DNA from: Adiantum capillus-veneris
Lineage: Eukaryota > Streptophyta > Polypodiopsida > Polypodiales > Pteridaceae
NCBI GenBank assembly: GCA_014529385.2
Contig: CM043967.1
Location: 82,282,278 to 82,346,277, forward strand
DNA: 64,000 nt
Reading direction: 5' to 3'
Below, one piece after another: positions 1 through 9,700 of the stretch. Within the stretch, counting starts at the first letter, position 1. Each line of letters begins with the position of its first letter. Both the position numbers and the translations under genes were made by a program. The notes beneath the pieces were generated by a model. It was not told the DNA's origin. It ran no database searches and saw only the letters and a program-made list of their open reading frames with translations.

Positions 1-224
1 GTTAATGGGTACCTCGATCACAGACTCATGTCCATCTAAGTCAAGTGATTGCACATGATTTTCCTCATCAATCATAATCGAGTCAGGCCTATTTGGTTGC
101 ACAAACTGCGGTAATCCCGTTCGTAGCTCTCCGTTAAGGAATGCTCGAAGTGCAAGGAATAACTCAGGATCTCCATACAGCTTTGCTATGATCGTGGTTC
201 GGACCTCAGAAGACATGAAGTCCA
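1..224 (-). CDS. Retroelement polyprotein segment, partial (runs off window)
   Basis: The minus strand is open from about position 224 to the window edge and encodes an acidic stretch without a catalytic motif I recognise. It lies directly downstream, in the sense of transcription, of the gag reading frame that stops at 225, in a different frame. It is therefore probably the continuation of the same gypsy-type polyprotein towards protease and reverse transcriptase, which would lie outside the window. Function is assigned only by position. Confidence 0.45.
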
Positions 225-1562
225 CTAGTTGGCAACATTCATTGGCATTTTGCAGGGTGTAGGTCCTTGACTAGGAACTGGTGAGGATGGAATCTCATAT
301 TCCTCAATGGGATCAGGTATTCCTTCGTTAAACATCCTTTCCAACAAGAAAGGTGTATGCTCACTTTCTGATGTCCCGTCCTCACTCCCTTCTTGGATGA
401 TACTAGATATGGCTAACGGTCTATGGTTCATGTGGGGTGGATGAACTTGCGTGGGAAACACTGTGTCATGAATTTTGACATGCATGGGTTCTGGTTCTAG
501 TTTCCTTTGAGTCTCCTCCACTAAACCTCTTAGATGTTTCACCTGCTCAATATCGTCTACTGGGTTTGGGTACGTCCCAATCTTCTTTTTACGATTCTTC
601 CCTTTTTGCCCCTGCGGTTTATCTTGGGGGTCTTGGATTGGATTTGGAAACACTTGTGGTGTTTTCAGAGGCTCTTTATGGTTTTCTCTTATTCGGTTTT
701 CATTTGGTTCCATGTTACGGTTTTCTTTGTCGGTCTTTCCCTTTGTGGTATTGGTTCTAGTCTCCATTGTCTCGATTGAATCTGAATCATCCTCGAGGTC
801 ATTCATATACACGGGGTCATCTCCTGTTCCTATGTTTGTTTTGGAACTTGGCTTTGAATTTCCTGTATTCTGCGACCTCTTCCTTCGTGTCTTCTTTTTC
901 TTTGCTTGGATAACTGACGCGGTATCTCTCTCTTCGTGGATATGGCCTGGCCCTTGAAGCATGGATCGTGTAATCGCATAAGCGGGTGCGACGGGTGGTA
1001 TTGGCGATGTCACACTAGCAATTTCGACCAAATTTAGGGGTGTGATTTTAGGCGCATTTGGGTTATAGGGGCATTGGGCAATCAAGTGATCTATGCCACA
1101 ACGATTACATGTGAGTATTGGCATTGCAGACGTGCTCCCTTGATTCATTTGCATCTGTGCAACATTCTTTTGCAGCCTAATAGGGCATTCCGCTGCCCGA
1201 TGTGGTCCACCACACTCGTAGCATTGAAGAGGTGGCCTCCTAGCCTGGGTGTTGATATTTTGACCTCTGGATGCGAGAGCAGCAGCTTGATAAACCGGCT
1301 TGACTTGCCCCCAAAAACCTTCCATGTAGTATATAGGACACTCTTCCAATATATCAAGTCCATAGGCAATACTAGTGTCTATTTCCTCCTCACAGCCATC
1401 TGCATAAGCATTAGATGGCTCGCAACCCACTTGGTTCATAGGGGCGACTCTTGGATGCGGGGGCTGCGGTCCTAGCACAGGAGGTGGTAGCGGTGTAGCT
1501 TTGCACAACATTTTGAGATCTAGGGACCATGTGTTGCTGTAGTTGCTCAACAGGTGGATCAT
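225..1562 (-). CDS. Gypsy-type gag, C-terminal part with zinc knuckles
   Basis: A 445-codon minus-strand frame. Its first third holds two short zinc-knuckle-like motifs, CYECGGPHRAAEC and CNRCGIDHLIAQC, both C-x2-C-x3-H-x4-C, the nucleic-acid-binding signature of retrotransposon nucleocapsid. The rest is low-complexity, Lys/Glu/Asn/Pro rich, with basic runs (KKKKTRRKRS) typical of a linker between gag and pol. It overlaps the preceding capsid frame (1411-2490) by 152 bases in another frame, so either a programmed shift or, more likely in this eroded copy, an indel separates them. The stop at 225 is followed by a further open stretch to the window edge. Element class: LTR retrotransposon, probably Ty3/gypsy; the particle role is inferred from the family. 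Confidence 0.7.
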   Translation of the reverse strand: MIHLLSNYSNTWSLDLKMLCKATPLPPPVLGPQPPHPRVAPMNQVGCEPSNAYADGCEEEIDTSIAYGLDILEECPIYYMEGFWGQVKPVYQAAALASRGQNINTQARRPPLQCYECGGPHRAAECPIRLQKNVAQMQMNQGSTSAMPILTCNRCGIDHLIAQCPYNPNAPKITPLNLVEIASVTSPIPPVAPAYAITRSMLQGPGHIHEERDTASVIQAKKKKTRRKRSQNTGNSKPSSKTNIGTGDDPVYMNDLEDDSDSIETMETRTNTTKGKTDKENRNMEPNENRIRENHKEPLKTPQVFPNPIQDPQDKPQGQKGKNRKKKIGTYPNPVDDIEQVKHLRGLVEETQRKLEPEPMHVKIHDTVFPTQVHPPHMNHRPLAISSIIQEGSEDGTSESEHTPFLLERMFNEGIPDPIEEYEIPSSPVPSQGPTPCKMPMNVAN

Positions 1563-2490
1563 GCATCAATACAGGAGCTCGACGTGCATCCGTCCAGGCT
1601 ACAGGTGGTCTATTTGCCATCATACGTTTGATCATTAAACAATCCTTAGCTTGGTGACCATACCTACCACATGCATTGCAAGTTCCATTAAATTTTACTC
1701 TAAACGTAGGGCACTCGCTAGTGCTATGTGGACCTAAGCAAATGGAACACCATTGTTGCTCCCTTCTTGGATACATGTGACTATTTTGAGGGGGTCGATT
1801 ATCCTTAAGAGACTCTTGGATTGCCTTGGTGAGGTCTGTCAAGAATGTCTCAAATACCTTTGGCTCATTGGCAATGGGCTTTGCAGTCATGGGTTCATAC
1901 TCAATGGCTTGTGAGCTAGTGGATCTCGTGTCAATAGACACCCTCATGCCTGCTATCATCAAGTTGTCCTCTAATTGGATTGCATTGGCAGTGACATCTT
2001 CCCAGGTTGTGATACCTCTAATCACTAGTCCATTATAGATTCCTTCATTCCTCAACCCTCGAATGAATCGATCAAGCAGTTGGTTATTGTTGAAGCGCTC
2101 ATTTACAGGGAAGCGAGAGTTTAAGTTCTTTAGACGACTAATGAAGTCTCTTACTAACTCTCCTTCCTTACGTTCGGCCTTCTGTAGCTGAGATGCTACA
2201 CCCCAAAGCACACCTTCTCGTATGTACTCCTTTAGAAACAACCTTCGAAGGGTAGGGTAGATTGTTTTCTCATCCACCCTTAGGGTTCTATACCAATCTC
2301 CAGCCTTCCCACTTAATGTCAAGCTTAAGGCATTGCACTTATGTAGTTCGTTGCGTTCCCCTAAGGAATCACATACTTGTTCAAACACTTCAATGTGTTT
2401 TCTAGAATCTTCGTCCCCATTGAATTTTTGCGTGAGTTTGGCAATTTGTATTGCCTTACTTCTAGGCTCTCTATCAGATGCATGATGCAT
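1411..2490 (-). CDS. Retrotransposon gag capsid (Retrotrans_gag-like)
   Basis: A 359-codon minus-strand frame. Residues about 15-180 match the plant retrotransposon gag core: AIQIAKLTQKFNGDEDSRKH near the start, then KAGDWYRTL, a LRRLFLKEY helix and RDFISRLKNLNSRFP. These are the usual landmarks of the capsid domain. Two zinc knuckles follow: CSICLGPHSTSEC and CNACGRYGHQAKDC, the second a perfect C-x2-C-x4-H-x4-C. The frame is separated from the proline-rich N-terminal part (2518-3471) by a stop, and it overlaps the C-terminal part in another frame. A second, more eroded copy of the same capsid start is found at about 7.05 kb. Confidence 0.85.
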   Translation of the reverse strand: MHHASDREPRSKAIQIAKLTQKFNGDEDSRKHIEVFEQVCDSLGERNELHKCNALSLTLSGKAGDWYRTLRVDEKTIYPTLRRLFLKEYIREGVLWGVASQLQKAERKEGELVRDFISRLKNLNSRFPVNERFNNNQLLDRFIRGLRNEGIYNGLVIRGITTWEDVTANAIQLEDNLMIAGMRVSIDTRSTSSQAIEYEPMTAKPIANEPKVFETFLTDLTKAIQESLKDNRPPQNSHMYPRREQQWCSICLGPHSTSECPTFRVKFNGTCNACGRYGHQAKDCLMIKRMMANRPPVAWTDARRAPVLMHDPPVEQLQQHMVPRSQNVVQSYTATTSCARTAAPASKSRPYEPSGLRAI

Positions 2491-2517
2491 ATTTTTCGCG
2501 ATAGATCGACCTATGGT

Positions 2518-3611
2518 TTAAGCAAACGCTGCCAAGTCACCTATGTGAGGAGGTAGGGCCGGTGGAGGTACTCTTGGAATCATATGTGGGAGAGGGACGG
2601 GTACCGGTCTTGGCATATGTGTGGATGATGCAGGATATGGAACATAACCGGGCAGAGGTCCACTCGGATAAGGGCTAGGCAGCGGCACTCGAGGAGCATA
2701 AACAAGTGGTACAATTGGAGGTGTGGGGGCCATGTGTGCATAAGGGGCTAGAGGCACATACGGTCGAGGCCCCATATTAGGTACTACGACACTAGGTAGT
2801 GGCACTGCGCTAACCGTAGATGTCATCGGTACATTCTCTGTCAGGCCTATCCCTGGAGTGAGCACTGTGTTTTCCTTAATAGAGGGTTGAGCCAAGTTAG
2901 GGAAGCTAAAGTTGTCACTCGGAGGCTCAGATTGCATAGAGACCCCAGGTGAAATGACGTAAGATGGGTCCATGGGACTCATTAGAGGAGTCTCCATTTG
3001 TGATAGAGTAGGCTGTTGAGCCTTGCTCGTATCCAGAAATCTCATGGGGCCAGTTGACGGTATATTTATCCCTCGGTTTTGCCTTTTTGATTGAATAATG
3101 CCATGGATAACATTACATATCATTTTGTGTTGATCTTCGATGCTCGTGGCACTAGAGGTGGATTGTACAATCTCTATCCATCCTACATGGTAGGCGTGGC
3201 CAGAGTGTAGATCCGTCAACACCTCAGTGTGGAGGTCGTATGTCCAATGATCATTAATGAACAATCCTTCTAGAGTCGACATGTTAATGGTTTCTTGTGA
3301 GGTAGAAGCAATGTTGCTCCCCGTGGTTTTACTTGTCACCAACGGTACTCTAGAGGGAACTTCTGAAGGAGGCAGCTCAACAGGGCCTTCTTGGTAAGAA
3401 GTTGGCAGGATATCCACATGGACACTCTTTGGGGGTGTGGGGTCCACGTGCGATGTGAAAGGAGAGTCCACTTCCCACCCCCTTCGTGTGCTTCATTTGC
3501 ATCAGGTTCCGAGCGAGTAGCTCTACCTAATGTTTCCATGAAACAGCTAAACATACTAGTACTAGGCTGTGGAGCTTCGGGAGGTGCATGGCCTTCTCCA
3601 AGAACTAGCAA
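2518..3611 (-). CDS. Gag N-terminal, proline-rich region (frameshifted)
   Basis: Two overlapping minus-strand frames (3611-3336 and 3471-2518) make up the N-terminal leader of the gag protein. The longer one is rich in Pro, Ser, Thr and Met, with runs such as LPSPYPSGPLPGYVPYP, and ends just before the capsid frame. The change of frame near 3470 and the stop at 2518 are breaks in this copy. No ATG is evident for the upstream piece. No enzymatic motif is visible. A related Pro-rich segment, including an AHxAPTPPI run, recurs at 7362-7610, which shows that this leader belongs to a repeated element family. Confidence 0.6.
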
Positions 3612-3779
3612 AACAGAGCTTAACAGAACACAGAAAACTTGAATGCAGTCAACAACATTCTGTCTTTCTCTACTGTTTTTTCATAACAACAATAATCAAA
3701 CTTAAGCCGCGCCTTTCCTACATAAAAAATAGCTTCAATACAATTTACAGGTCGCCATTGGAGCTTCACGCGGAGCAGC

Positions 3780-3797
3780 TCCCCGGCAACGGCGCCA
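3780..3797 (-). other. Primer-binding site, tRNA-Asp type
   Basis: On the minus strand the sequence reads TGGCGCCGTTGCCGGGGA, complementary to the 3' end of plant tRNA-Asp including its CCA. This primer site is typical of plant gypsy elements of the Athila/Tat type. It lies upstream of the gag frames and four bases inside a TG that would end the 5' LTR. Confidence 0.85.
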
Positions 3798-3801
3798 AAA
3801 A

Positions 3802-4400
3802 TGTCACGACTAAGGACTTGCTACGCGCCATGTGTGAGCCACAAAGGCTCCTAGCACACAAACATACAACAGACAAGCTCACAAGGAAGAATGGTGTGTC
3901 ACTCACCTTCTTGCGTAGTTGCGAATGAAGGATTCCCGCGCCGCGAAGAAGAGGGAGACGCCGCTACTCCGCGCTCAACCGCCTCGCCGCCGTCGTGCCT
4001 CCGCAACGCTTGATCACACACACACTCTCACACTCTCTCTCTCTCTCTCTCACACGTACGCACACACACACACACAAGGAGATGGTGAAGGAGAAGGTGG
4101 AGATGGAGCAAGAGCAGCTTCTATTGCACAATGAGAGAATGAGTAAAAATTAGGTTTAGTGGCTTTTATATGAGCTCACCCCATTCACACTTGGGCGCCC
4201 ATACTTAGCAAACTAACTCCTTGAATATTCCAGTTAGAGTGCACCTGTCATCGGCGATCACCCTTACCCTGTTCCTATTGGTCCGACAAGCCCGGTACCT
4301 GACTCTAAATAATACAACGTTTAGAGATCATAGGGAGTCCGTGTGCCGTGAGGGTTAACAGGCCTAAACATAAAGACTATGCGCTATTGGAAAAAAATCT
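3802..4400 (-). repeat. 5' LTR of the gag element (far end not resolved)
   Basis: The primer-binding site is followed on the plus strand by TGTCACGACT, a common terminal sequence of plant gypsy LTRs (minus strand ends AGTCGTGACA). The LTR must extend rightwards from 3802, but its partner is outside the window, so the far end is arbitrary here. It contains a CA/CT microsatellite at about 4015-4076. Confidence 0.5.
4015..4076. repeat. (CA)n/(CT)n microsatellite
   Basis: Mixed runs of CA, CT and CA dinucleotides visible directly in the sequence, inside the LTR-like segment. Confidence 0.95.
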
Positions 4401-4756
4401 TCCTGGACACATGAACATTTATCTGGATTCTCTGGGTTAAATGAAAAGGAGTGAATTGAGGACCATTTTGATCATCCATTAAAGCCGACCATGCAGCTCC
4501 CAAGAAAGCACAAGTATCTTCTCCTCTGATTTTGCCAAAATTTCAGCAGCATAACAGCATAAATGGATCAAAAGACCAAAAGACCAGCCATCATAACTTG
4601 GAAAAATTTTGACAGAGTTTCCCTAGAAGTAGAGCAGTAAGAACCCAAAATATAGACTGTATATGTATGCATAAACAGCCAACAATAGAACCCGAGCATT
4701 AAATAGGACTCACTAGTACATTGCCTATGGCGAGGTCACGAAAAGGGTGCTGCAGC

Positions 4757-4960
4757 TACCTGTATCACCGAAAGGATCTCCACATTTGAGAATCCCCCAA
4801 CTCAATAAAACCTCACGCTATCGACCCTCACACGAAGGCTAATGCAAATCGCGTATAGTCAAGTCTCAGAAATGACTATCTTCCAGACCAAGTCTCAGAA
4901 ATGGCTGGGACTGCCAAATAAAACCAAGTATGGATCCACAAAGTCATACAATGGCATTTT
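4757..4960 (-). repeat. Fragment resembling the copia 5' leader
   Basis: This segment shares words with 16,505-16,630, the untranslated leader between the gag and 5' LTR of the complete copia element. Shared landmarks are GTATCACC.AAAGGATCTC, GAGAATCCCCCA, CTCAATAAAACCTCA and CCACAAAGTCATAC, in the same order. It is therefore likely a relic of a related copia element. Confidence 0.6.
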
Positions 4961-5079
4961 CCACAAGTAACGTACAATACCAGACAATGCGCTCAAACAG
5001 GCGCCAAATGATGCATACCCACAACAACTGCAAGTGACACCGCTCCTAGTGTATCACTATACTCCAGCAACTTGTACCT

Positions 5080-5175
5080 ATGTGAATCACCTGTACCTAT
5101 CCCTATCCCTATAACCTGTAACCTGTGACCTGTAATCTTGAATATCGAAGCTTGAAGCTTGAAGCTCGAAGCAGA
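5080..5175. repeat. Short tandem repeats (CCTGTAACC-like and GAAGCTT-like)
   Basis: Runs of CCTATCCCTATCCC, TAACCTGTAACCTGTGACCTG and GAAGCTTGAAGCTTGAAGCTC are visible. The region 4,400-6,500 otherwise shows only short spurious frames; I see no gene in it. Confidence 0.75.
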
Positions 5176-6503
5176 AGGTACTCGAAGAAGATCCTCCGTG
5201 GGGGCACCAAAAGAATGTGAGCGGGATGGAAACACACAGAACACCTCTATAACAACTCGACACACACTCTTGGGAAGATACACACACACACTATGGGGCA
5301 CCACTCGGCGTACACATTCCACCTGGCCGAGACAGGCAACACACCGATGGAGTGAGAGGAGAGAGACTTTCTGTTTATCCACTCCACACAGAGACACACA
5401 CACACATACACACCCAAAAAATTCAGCTCATAAGAGGGGAACTTCTGATATTTAGATACAAATGATCTTGGACCAACACCAATGGGGCAAAGAGCTCACA
5501 CAATATGAGTAAAATAAGCCAGATGCAATCACAAACTGGAGCAGAAGCTTCGCTCATAGGAGAAACTTACACAGCAAAAAAAACAAAAAAAGAGTGAGAA
5601 ATTTGGCAAAATGGACAGCGCCATCTCATCCGGAACGGCCCAAAACCCCAGCCTACAATGTCAAAGTGCTCAAATCCGACCTGGAATGAGCAGTTTACGA
5701 CCAAAATAGGCTCCAAAAACCCCCAAAACATAGTTGCGGTTGTTCCTCGTCTCTTCTCCACGTTTTTTCTGGTCTTCTCTCTAGATTTTCAGTTCCCACG
5801 GTTAATTATTTTATTTTCGCACCCTTGGCCTTTTAGATGACCTCAAACGGACCCCGAACAAGCCAAAAACTGACCTCACAGTGCATAGTTGTCACCTTTT
5901 TGCATCATCTGCACACCTGGCACTCAGCTTTTTTCCAATAATGCATCCTGCCACCACGTGAAGTGTCCCCAAAGTATGGTCCTCATGATGACCTTTCTGC
6001 ATAAGTATCACAAGAAAACACCCACGTTGTGTCCGTACTTCTCCACGTGCAAATATTGACTCATTCGGCCTCCTGACGCCACTAGATGCCATCTGACACA
6101 CTTGCTTACCTCATGTCGTTGGCCTGCGGATAGCTTCCTCGAGAAGTTTTACGCGCTACCAACTCCTCATTATTGTAGAAAAAACACACTGGTACTGGTA
6201 ATAGTGAAAATCAATGCACTATGTACATGCTGTCCTACCTGTACACCTATGGGCCCCACGTAACCACCTAGCTTTGGAAAATGGGCAATCCTTTATTCGA
6301 TGCACCATGCATGTGTATGTACATATGCACAATCCATTGCTCCAAAAAACTCCTGACAACATGGGTAGGTGAGTGTGTGTGTGTGAATGAGAGTATAAGA
6401 GAAGAGTTTTATTATTATTTACTATTTTTATACCTTCCTGGCTCGCCAAGCTCCTGCTCATAACGAGAAAGAAAGCGTGAGGGAGAGCGAGAGGGTAAAG
6501 GAG

Positions 6504-6557
6504 GGTGTATGTTCCTGAGGGTGTGTGTGTGTGTGTGGTGTGTGCATTGTGTGTAGG

Positions 6558-6622
<65 letters not shown>

Positions 6623-6842
6623 CTAGCTTTTGTTGCTGCACCTGCAAGCTGGTGAACAAAACGGAGAGAGATAGAGTGAATCCAAGAGTGAAGCAACGGG
6701 GGGAAAGAGAGAGTGAGGGAGAGGGTGGGGGAGTTGAGAGTGTGTGTGAGTGTAGGTGTGTGTGGTGGGGGTTAAGAGAGACAATTTTTGATTGCACGCC
6801 TTCGGGTTAGCTGTGCCAACACCAAAAAGGGGGGGGGGGGGG
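6504..6842. repeat. Microsatellite cluster: (GT)n, (GA)n, G14
   Basis: A GT run at about 6520-6538, an uninterrupted GA run at 6562-6620 and a 14-base G homopolymer at 6829-6842. Long RERERE and SLSLSL reading frames here are artefacts of the dinucleotide runs. Confidence 0.95.
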
Positions 6843-6989
6843 CAAGAGAGTCAACGCGAGGGAGAGAGAGGCTGAGTTGTAACGGGCCAATGAGAGAGAA
6901 AGAGTTGGTAAGGGAGAGGGTGAGGGGAAGGTTAGTGTGTGGGTGGGAGTGGAGGGAGAGATAGAGAGAGAGGTCACAATACTCTTATG

Positions 6990-7615
6990 CAGGTCATCGT
7001 ATTCTCCTAGAGCATTGCATATTTGTTCAAACACTTCGATATGCTTTCTCACATCCCCGTCTCCACTAAATTTTTGTGTGAGCTTCGCTATTTGTACTAC
7101 GCTACTTCTAAACTCTCAATCAAGTGTGTTATGCATATTCTCAACAATAGATTGACCAATGCTTTGAGCATATGTTGCCAAATATCCTTAATAAGCAGGT
7201 ATAGTGGCTGCAAGTGCAGGCGCTCCTGGAACTACATGTGGGATGGGAGTTGGCCTTGGCCTTGGCATATGCGCGGCCCTCTGGTCCCATACCTCGTATG
7301 GTGGTGTACCACGTGGTGGTCCTAAGTTCATAGGTGTGGCCCTAGGCATAGCCAGTGCCGGCTATGACATGTTATTGCTAAATGGTATGGTGCCACTTGA
7401 ACAAGAGCTTGGATAATGCCATTGTGGAGTGTGAGCCCTTGGCATAATTGGGGGTGTGGGAGCTACATGGGCATGAGGAGTGACATGTACATAGGTTTGA
7501 TGTACACCTATTGGTATTGTTGGGGGCACTGTGCTACTAGGTAGCAGTGTATTGGTAAAAAACAAGGTCCAAGGTGTACTTTTTGTACTCATCACCGGAG
7601 TAGGTATCATAGTTG
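6990..7615 (-). pseudogene. Second, eroded copy of the gypsy-type gag
   Basis: The minus strand encodes RKHIEVFEQICNALGE at about 7050, nearly identical to the capsid segment RKHIEVFEQVCDSLGE at about 2400. It also encodes a Pro-rich stretch (7362-7610) resembling the gag leader at 2.5-3.4 kb. The spacing is collapsed and the frames are broken. It is a truncated sister copy in the same orientation as the gag at 1-3.6 kb. Confidence 0.7.
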
Positions 7616-7629
7616 TAGTGTCTCAAAGA

Positions 7630-8700
7630 GACAGATGAGCACATTTTTGGCATGGACTTTACTATTAGACATCCTTCTACGCGTGGAGGGTATGACTCAA
7701 TCTTTGTGGTGGCAGATAGACTCACAAAACAAGCTTATTTATTTCTCCTATAAAGATGACTAATATTGCAATGAACACTGGTCGTTTGTATGTAAAAAGA
7801 TATTTCTTTTCATGGCATGCCAAAGATTATAGTGTCTGATAGGAATTCCAAATTCACATCTCATTTCTGCAGAGCTACTTTTGAGTCTATAGGCACTCAG
7901 TTATGCATGTCTACTACATTTCATCCTTGGTCCCATGGGAAAACGGAGAGAGTGAATTGTATTTTAGAGGATATGTTATAGATGTATGTCAATGAAAACC
8001 AATCTAATTGAAAAGAATATCTACCATTTGCTAAATTTGTATGCAACAGTTCATATCATACATCTACTTTCATGAATCTGTCTGAGTCAATGTATGGCTA
8101 CAATTGTCCTTGCCTATCAATTTTCTTGACTCTAGAAATAAGGTAGAATTGTCACACGAGATGCTTGAGAAAGTGGTTGAGGAGTCGGCTAAAATCAGGG
8201 GGAATATTATGGAAGCCCAAAAGAGACATAAATTGTATTATGATAAGAAACATCGCATAGTGGAGTATAAGACTGGTGACATGGTTTTCTTGAAAGTTAT
8301 TCCTGAGAAGTCTTATTTGATTTTTGGAAGGGATAAGAGGTTATCTCCACCATTTGCTGGGTTTTTTAAAATTTTGCAGCGCAGTGGCTCATTAGCATAC
8401 AAATTAGAATTTCCTTCTCATCTTAACATGCATTTTGTATTCCATGTGATTTTATTGAAAAAGTATGTTCCTAATATGCACCATATTTTACAACACACAA
8501 TTCTAAGCTAAACGAGGATGGAACCTTGACAATAGAACCAGACATAGTGTTAGATAGACGGGTTAAGCATCTTAGAAATAGGGACATTGCATTGCAAAAA
8601 TTTTGGTTAAGTGGCAAAATTACTCAGTAGAGGATGCCTCATGGGTTGATCTTAATGTTTTGCAAAATGAATTCCCCTCCTTCCAACTCTGAGGAGACAG
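7630..8700 (+). pseudogene. Ty3/gypsy integrase remnant with chromodomain-like tail
   Basis: Interrupted plus-strand frames match a gypsy integrase. The core is around 7,680-8,100, with stops. A longer open piece (8104-8511, 135 codons) holds the classic C-terminal module: LYYDKKHR, GDMVFLKV, FKILQRSGSLAYKLEFP and HFVFHV. Beyond its stop the strand encodes LTIEPDIVLDRRVKHLRNR and a further chromodomain-like region. DNA cutting and joining is the family role, but this copy cannot make it. A polypurine tract and LTR start follow at once, so the 3' end of the element is preserved. Confidence 0.8.
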
Positions 8701-8710
8701 AGTTGATTCT

Positions 8711-8723
8711 GAAAAGGGGAGAG
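8711..8723 (+). other. Polypurine tract of the gypsy remnant
   Basis: GAAAAGGGGAGAG directly precedes TGTAACAAG, the expected start of a 3' LTR at 8724. It follows the integrase/chromodomain remnant in the correct orientation. Confidence 0.7.
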
Positions 8724-9535
8724 TGTAACAAGATTCTATTTCAAAGTGTTTTAGCAATAAATTTTGGTTTTTAGGATGGTTTGATTGTTTTGAAATTTGT
8801 CCACTGTGCAGAAGTATATTTTGATCGTTTTCGTTCAACGAATTTTTTTGACCCGAAGGTCACTTTCTGGGCCGTTTTTAAAGGTGTTAACGCGTGATTT
8901 TGAAAAAGTTTTGTATGTAGCGATTGAATCCTATAATATAGAAAACAACTTTCATTCTCTGAGATTTTACAAGTTTTGTTCTTTTGAGGCTTGTTTAGGT
9001 CCGCAGATTAAGGAAAAAGTAGGAAATTTCAATTTCGCACTTTTTTGGAAAATAACAAATTTGAGCAAGATATATTTTTTTGTGTCTCACGATCATCAAA
9101 GAGCATGACAAGACGAAGGAACTGCCGTGAGACAGACCCGAACAGTTTTGGCTATGTTTGGAAGATATGAACTGTTGAAAACATTTGCAAAACTTAACAC
9201 TTTCAAAAAAAGTTAACCCAACGGATTGTTTTACGATCGCGTTCTCTTCTTTCTTCTATTTTTGCAGGGTGACTTGGAGCACAAGTCGGATTGGGTTGCA
9301 TGTCGAGGACCATCAATATACAAGTGCTATTGCGGGTGATTTTCAGGGTGATTGCGGACTTGGGATTATGTTGCAGATTGCAAGTGTGACTGCAAGTGAG
9401 ACACTACATGCAAGCGACACAATTGCTTGGGGGTGTTTAGGTGGTTCAAGCTCCTTGCTCCGTGCTTTCTTCTTAGCTAGTCGTGGCTCTTACTGCCTTT
9501 CTCTTAGGATTTCCCTTTGGAGAAAGAGACAGAGA
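8724..9535 (+). repeat. Probable 3' LTR region of the gypsy remnant (end unresolved)
   Basis: The segment begins TGTAACAAG after the polypurine tract and is AT-rich without coding signal. I could not find a matching second LTR or a target duplication. The right limit is set by the next primer-site-like sequence and is provisional. Confidence 0.4.
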
Positions 9536-9551
9536 CCTTGTTGTGATACCA
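9536..9551 (-). other. Possible primer-binding site (tRNA-Met-like)
   Basis: The minus strand reads TGGTATCACAACAAGG. It starts like the common plant TGGTATCA primer site and is preceded by a TTTGTGACA LTR-type end. This suggests another minus-strand LTR running rightwards from about 9553, but no gag follows, so the call is weak. Confidence 0.35.
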
Positions 9552-9616
9552 TTGTCACAAATAAGGAGAGCGTATCTTAGCCAAAATCAAAGATAAAATA
9601 TTCCATAGCCAACTTT

Positions 9617-9618
<2 letters not shown>

Positions 9619-9696
<78 letters not shown>
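9619..9696. repeat. (AG)n microsatellite
   Basis: Uninterrupted AG run. Between 9,700 and 11,950 I see no gene: short frames at 10.0-10.6 kb are T/G-rich without recognisable domains. There is also a (GT)n run at 11,815-11,844. Confidence 0.95.

Positions 9697-9700
<4 letters not shown>

Noticed and set aside
3780-3797. tRNA gene fragment
   Set aside because: Only the 18 bases matching a tRNA 3' end are present, placed exactly where a primer-binding site belongs.
4993-5403. 136-codon minus-strand frame with Cys/Val-rich start
   Set aside because: Overlaps tandem repeats and has frames of similar length on both strands; no domain.
6415-6810. Long frames rich in RERERE or SLSLSL at 6.2-6.8, 19.4-19.6 and 31.7-32.1 kb
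   Set aside because: They are translations of GA/CT microsatellites in several frames at once and have no independent coding signal.
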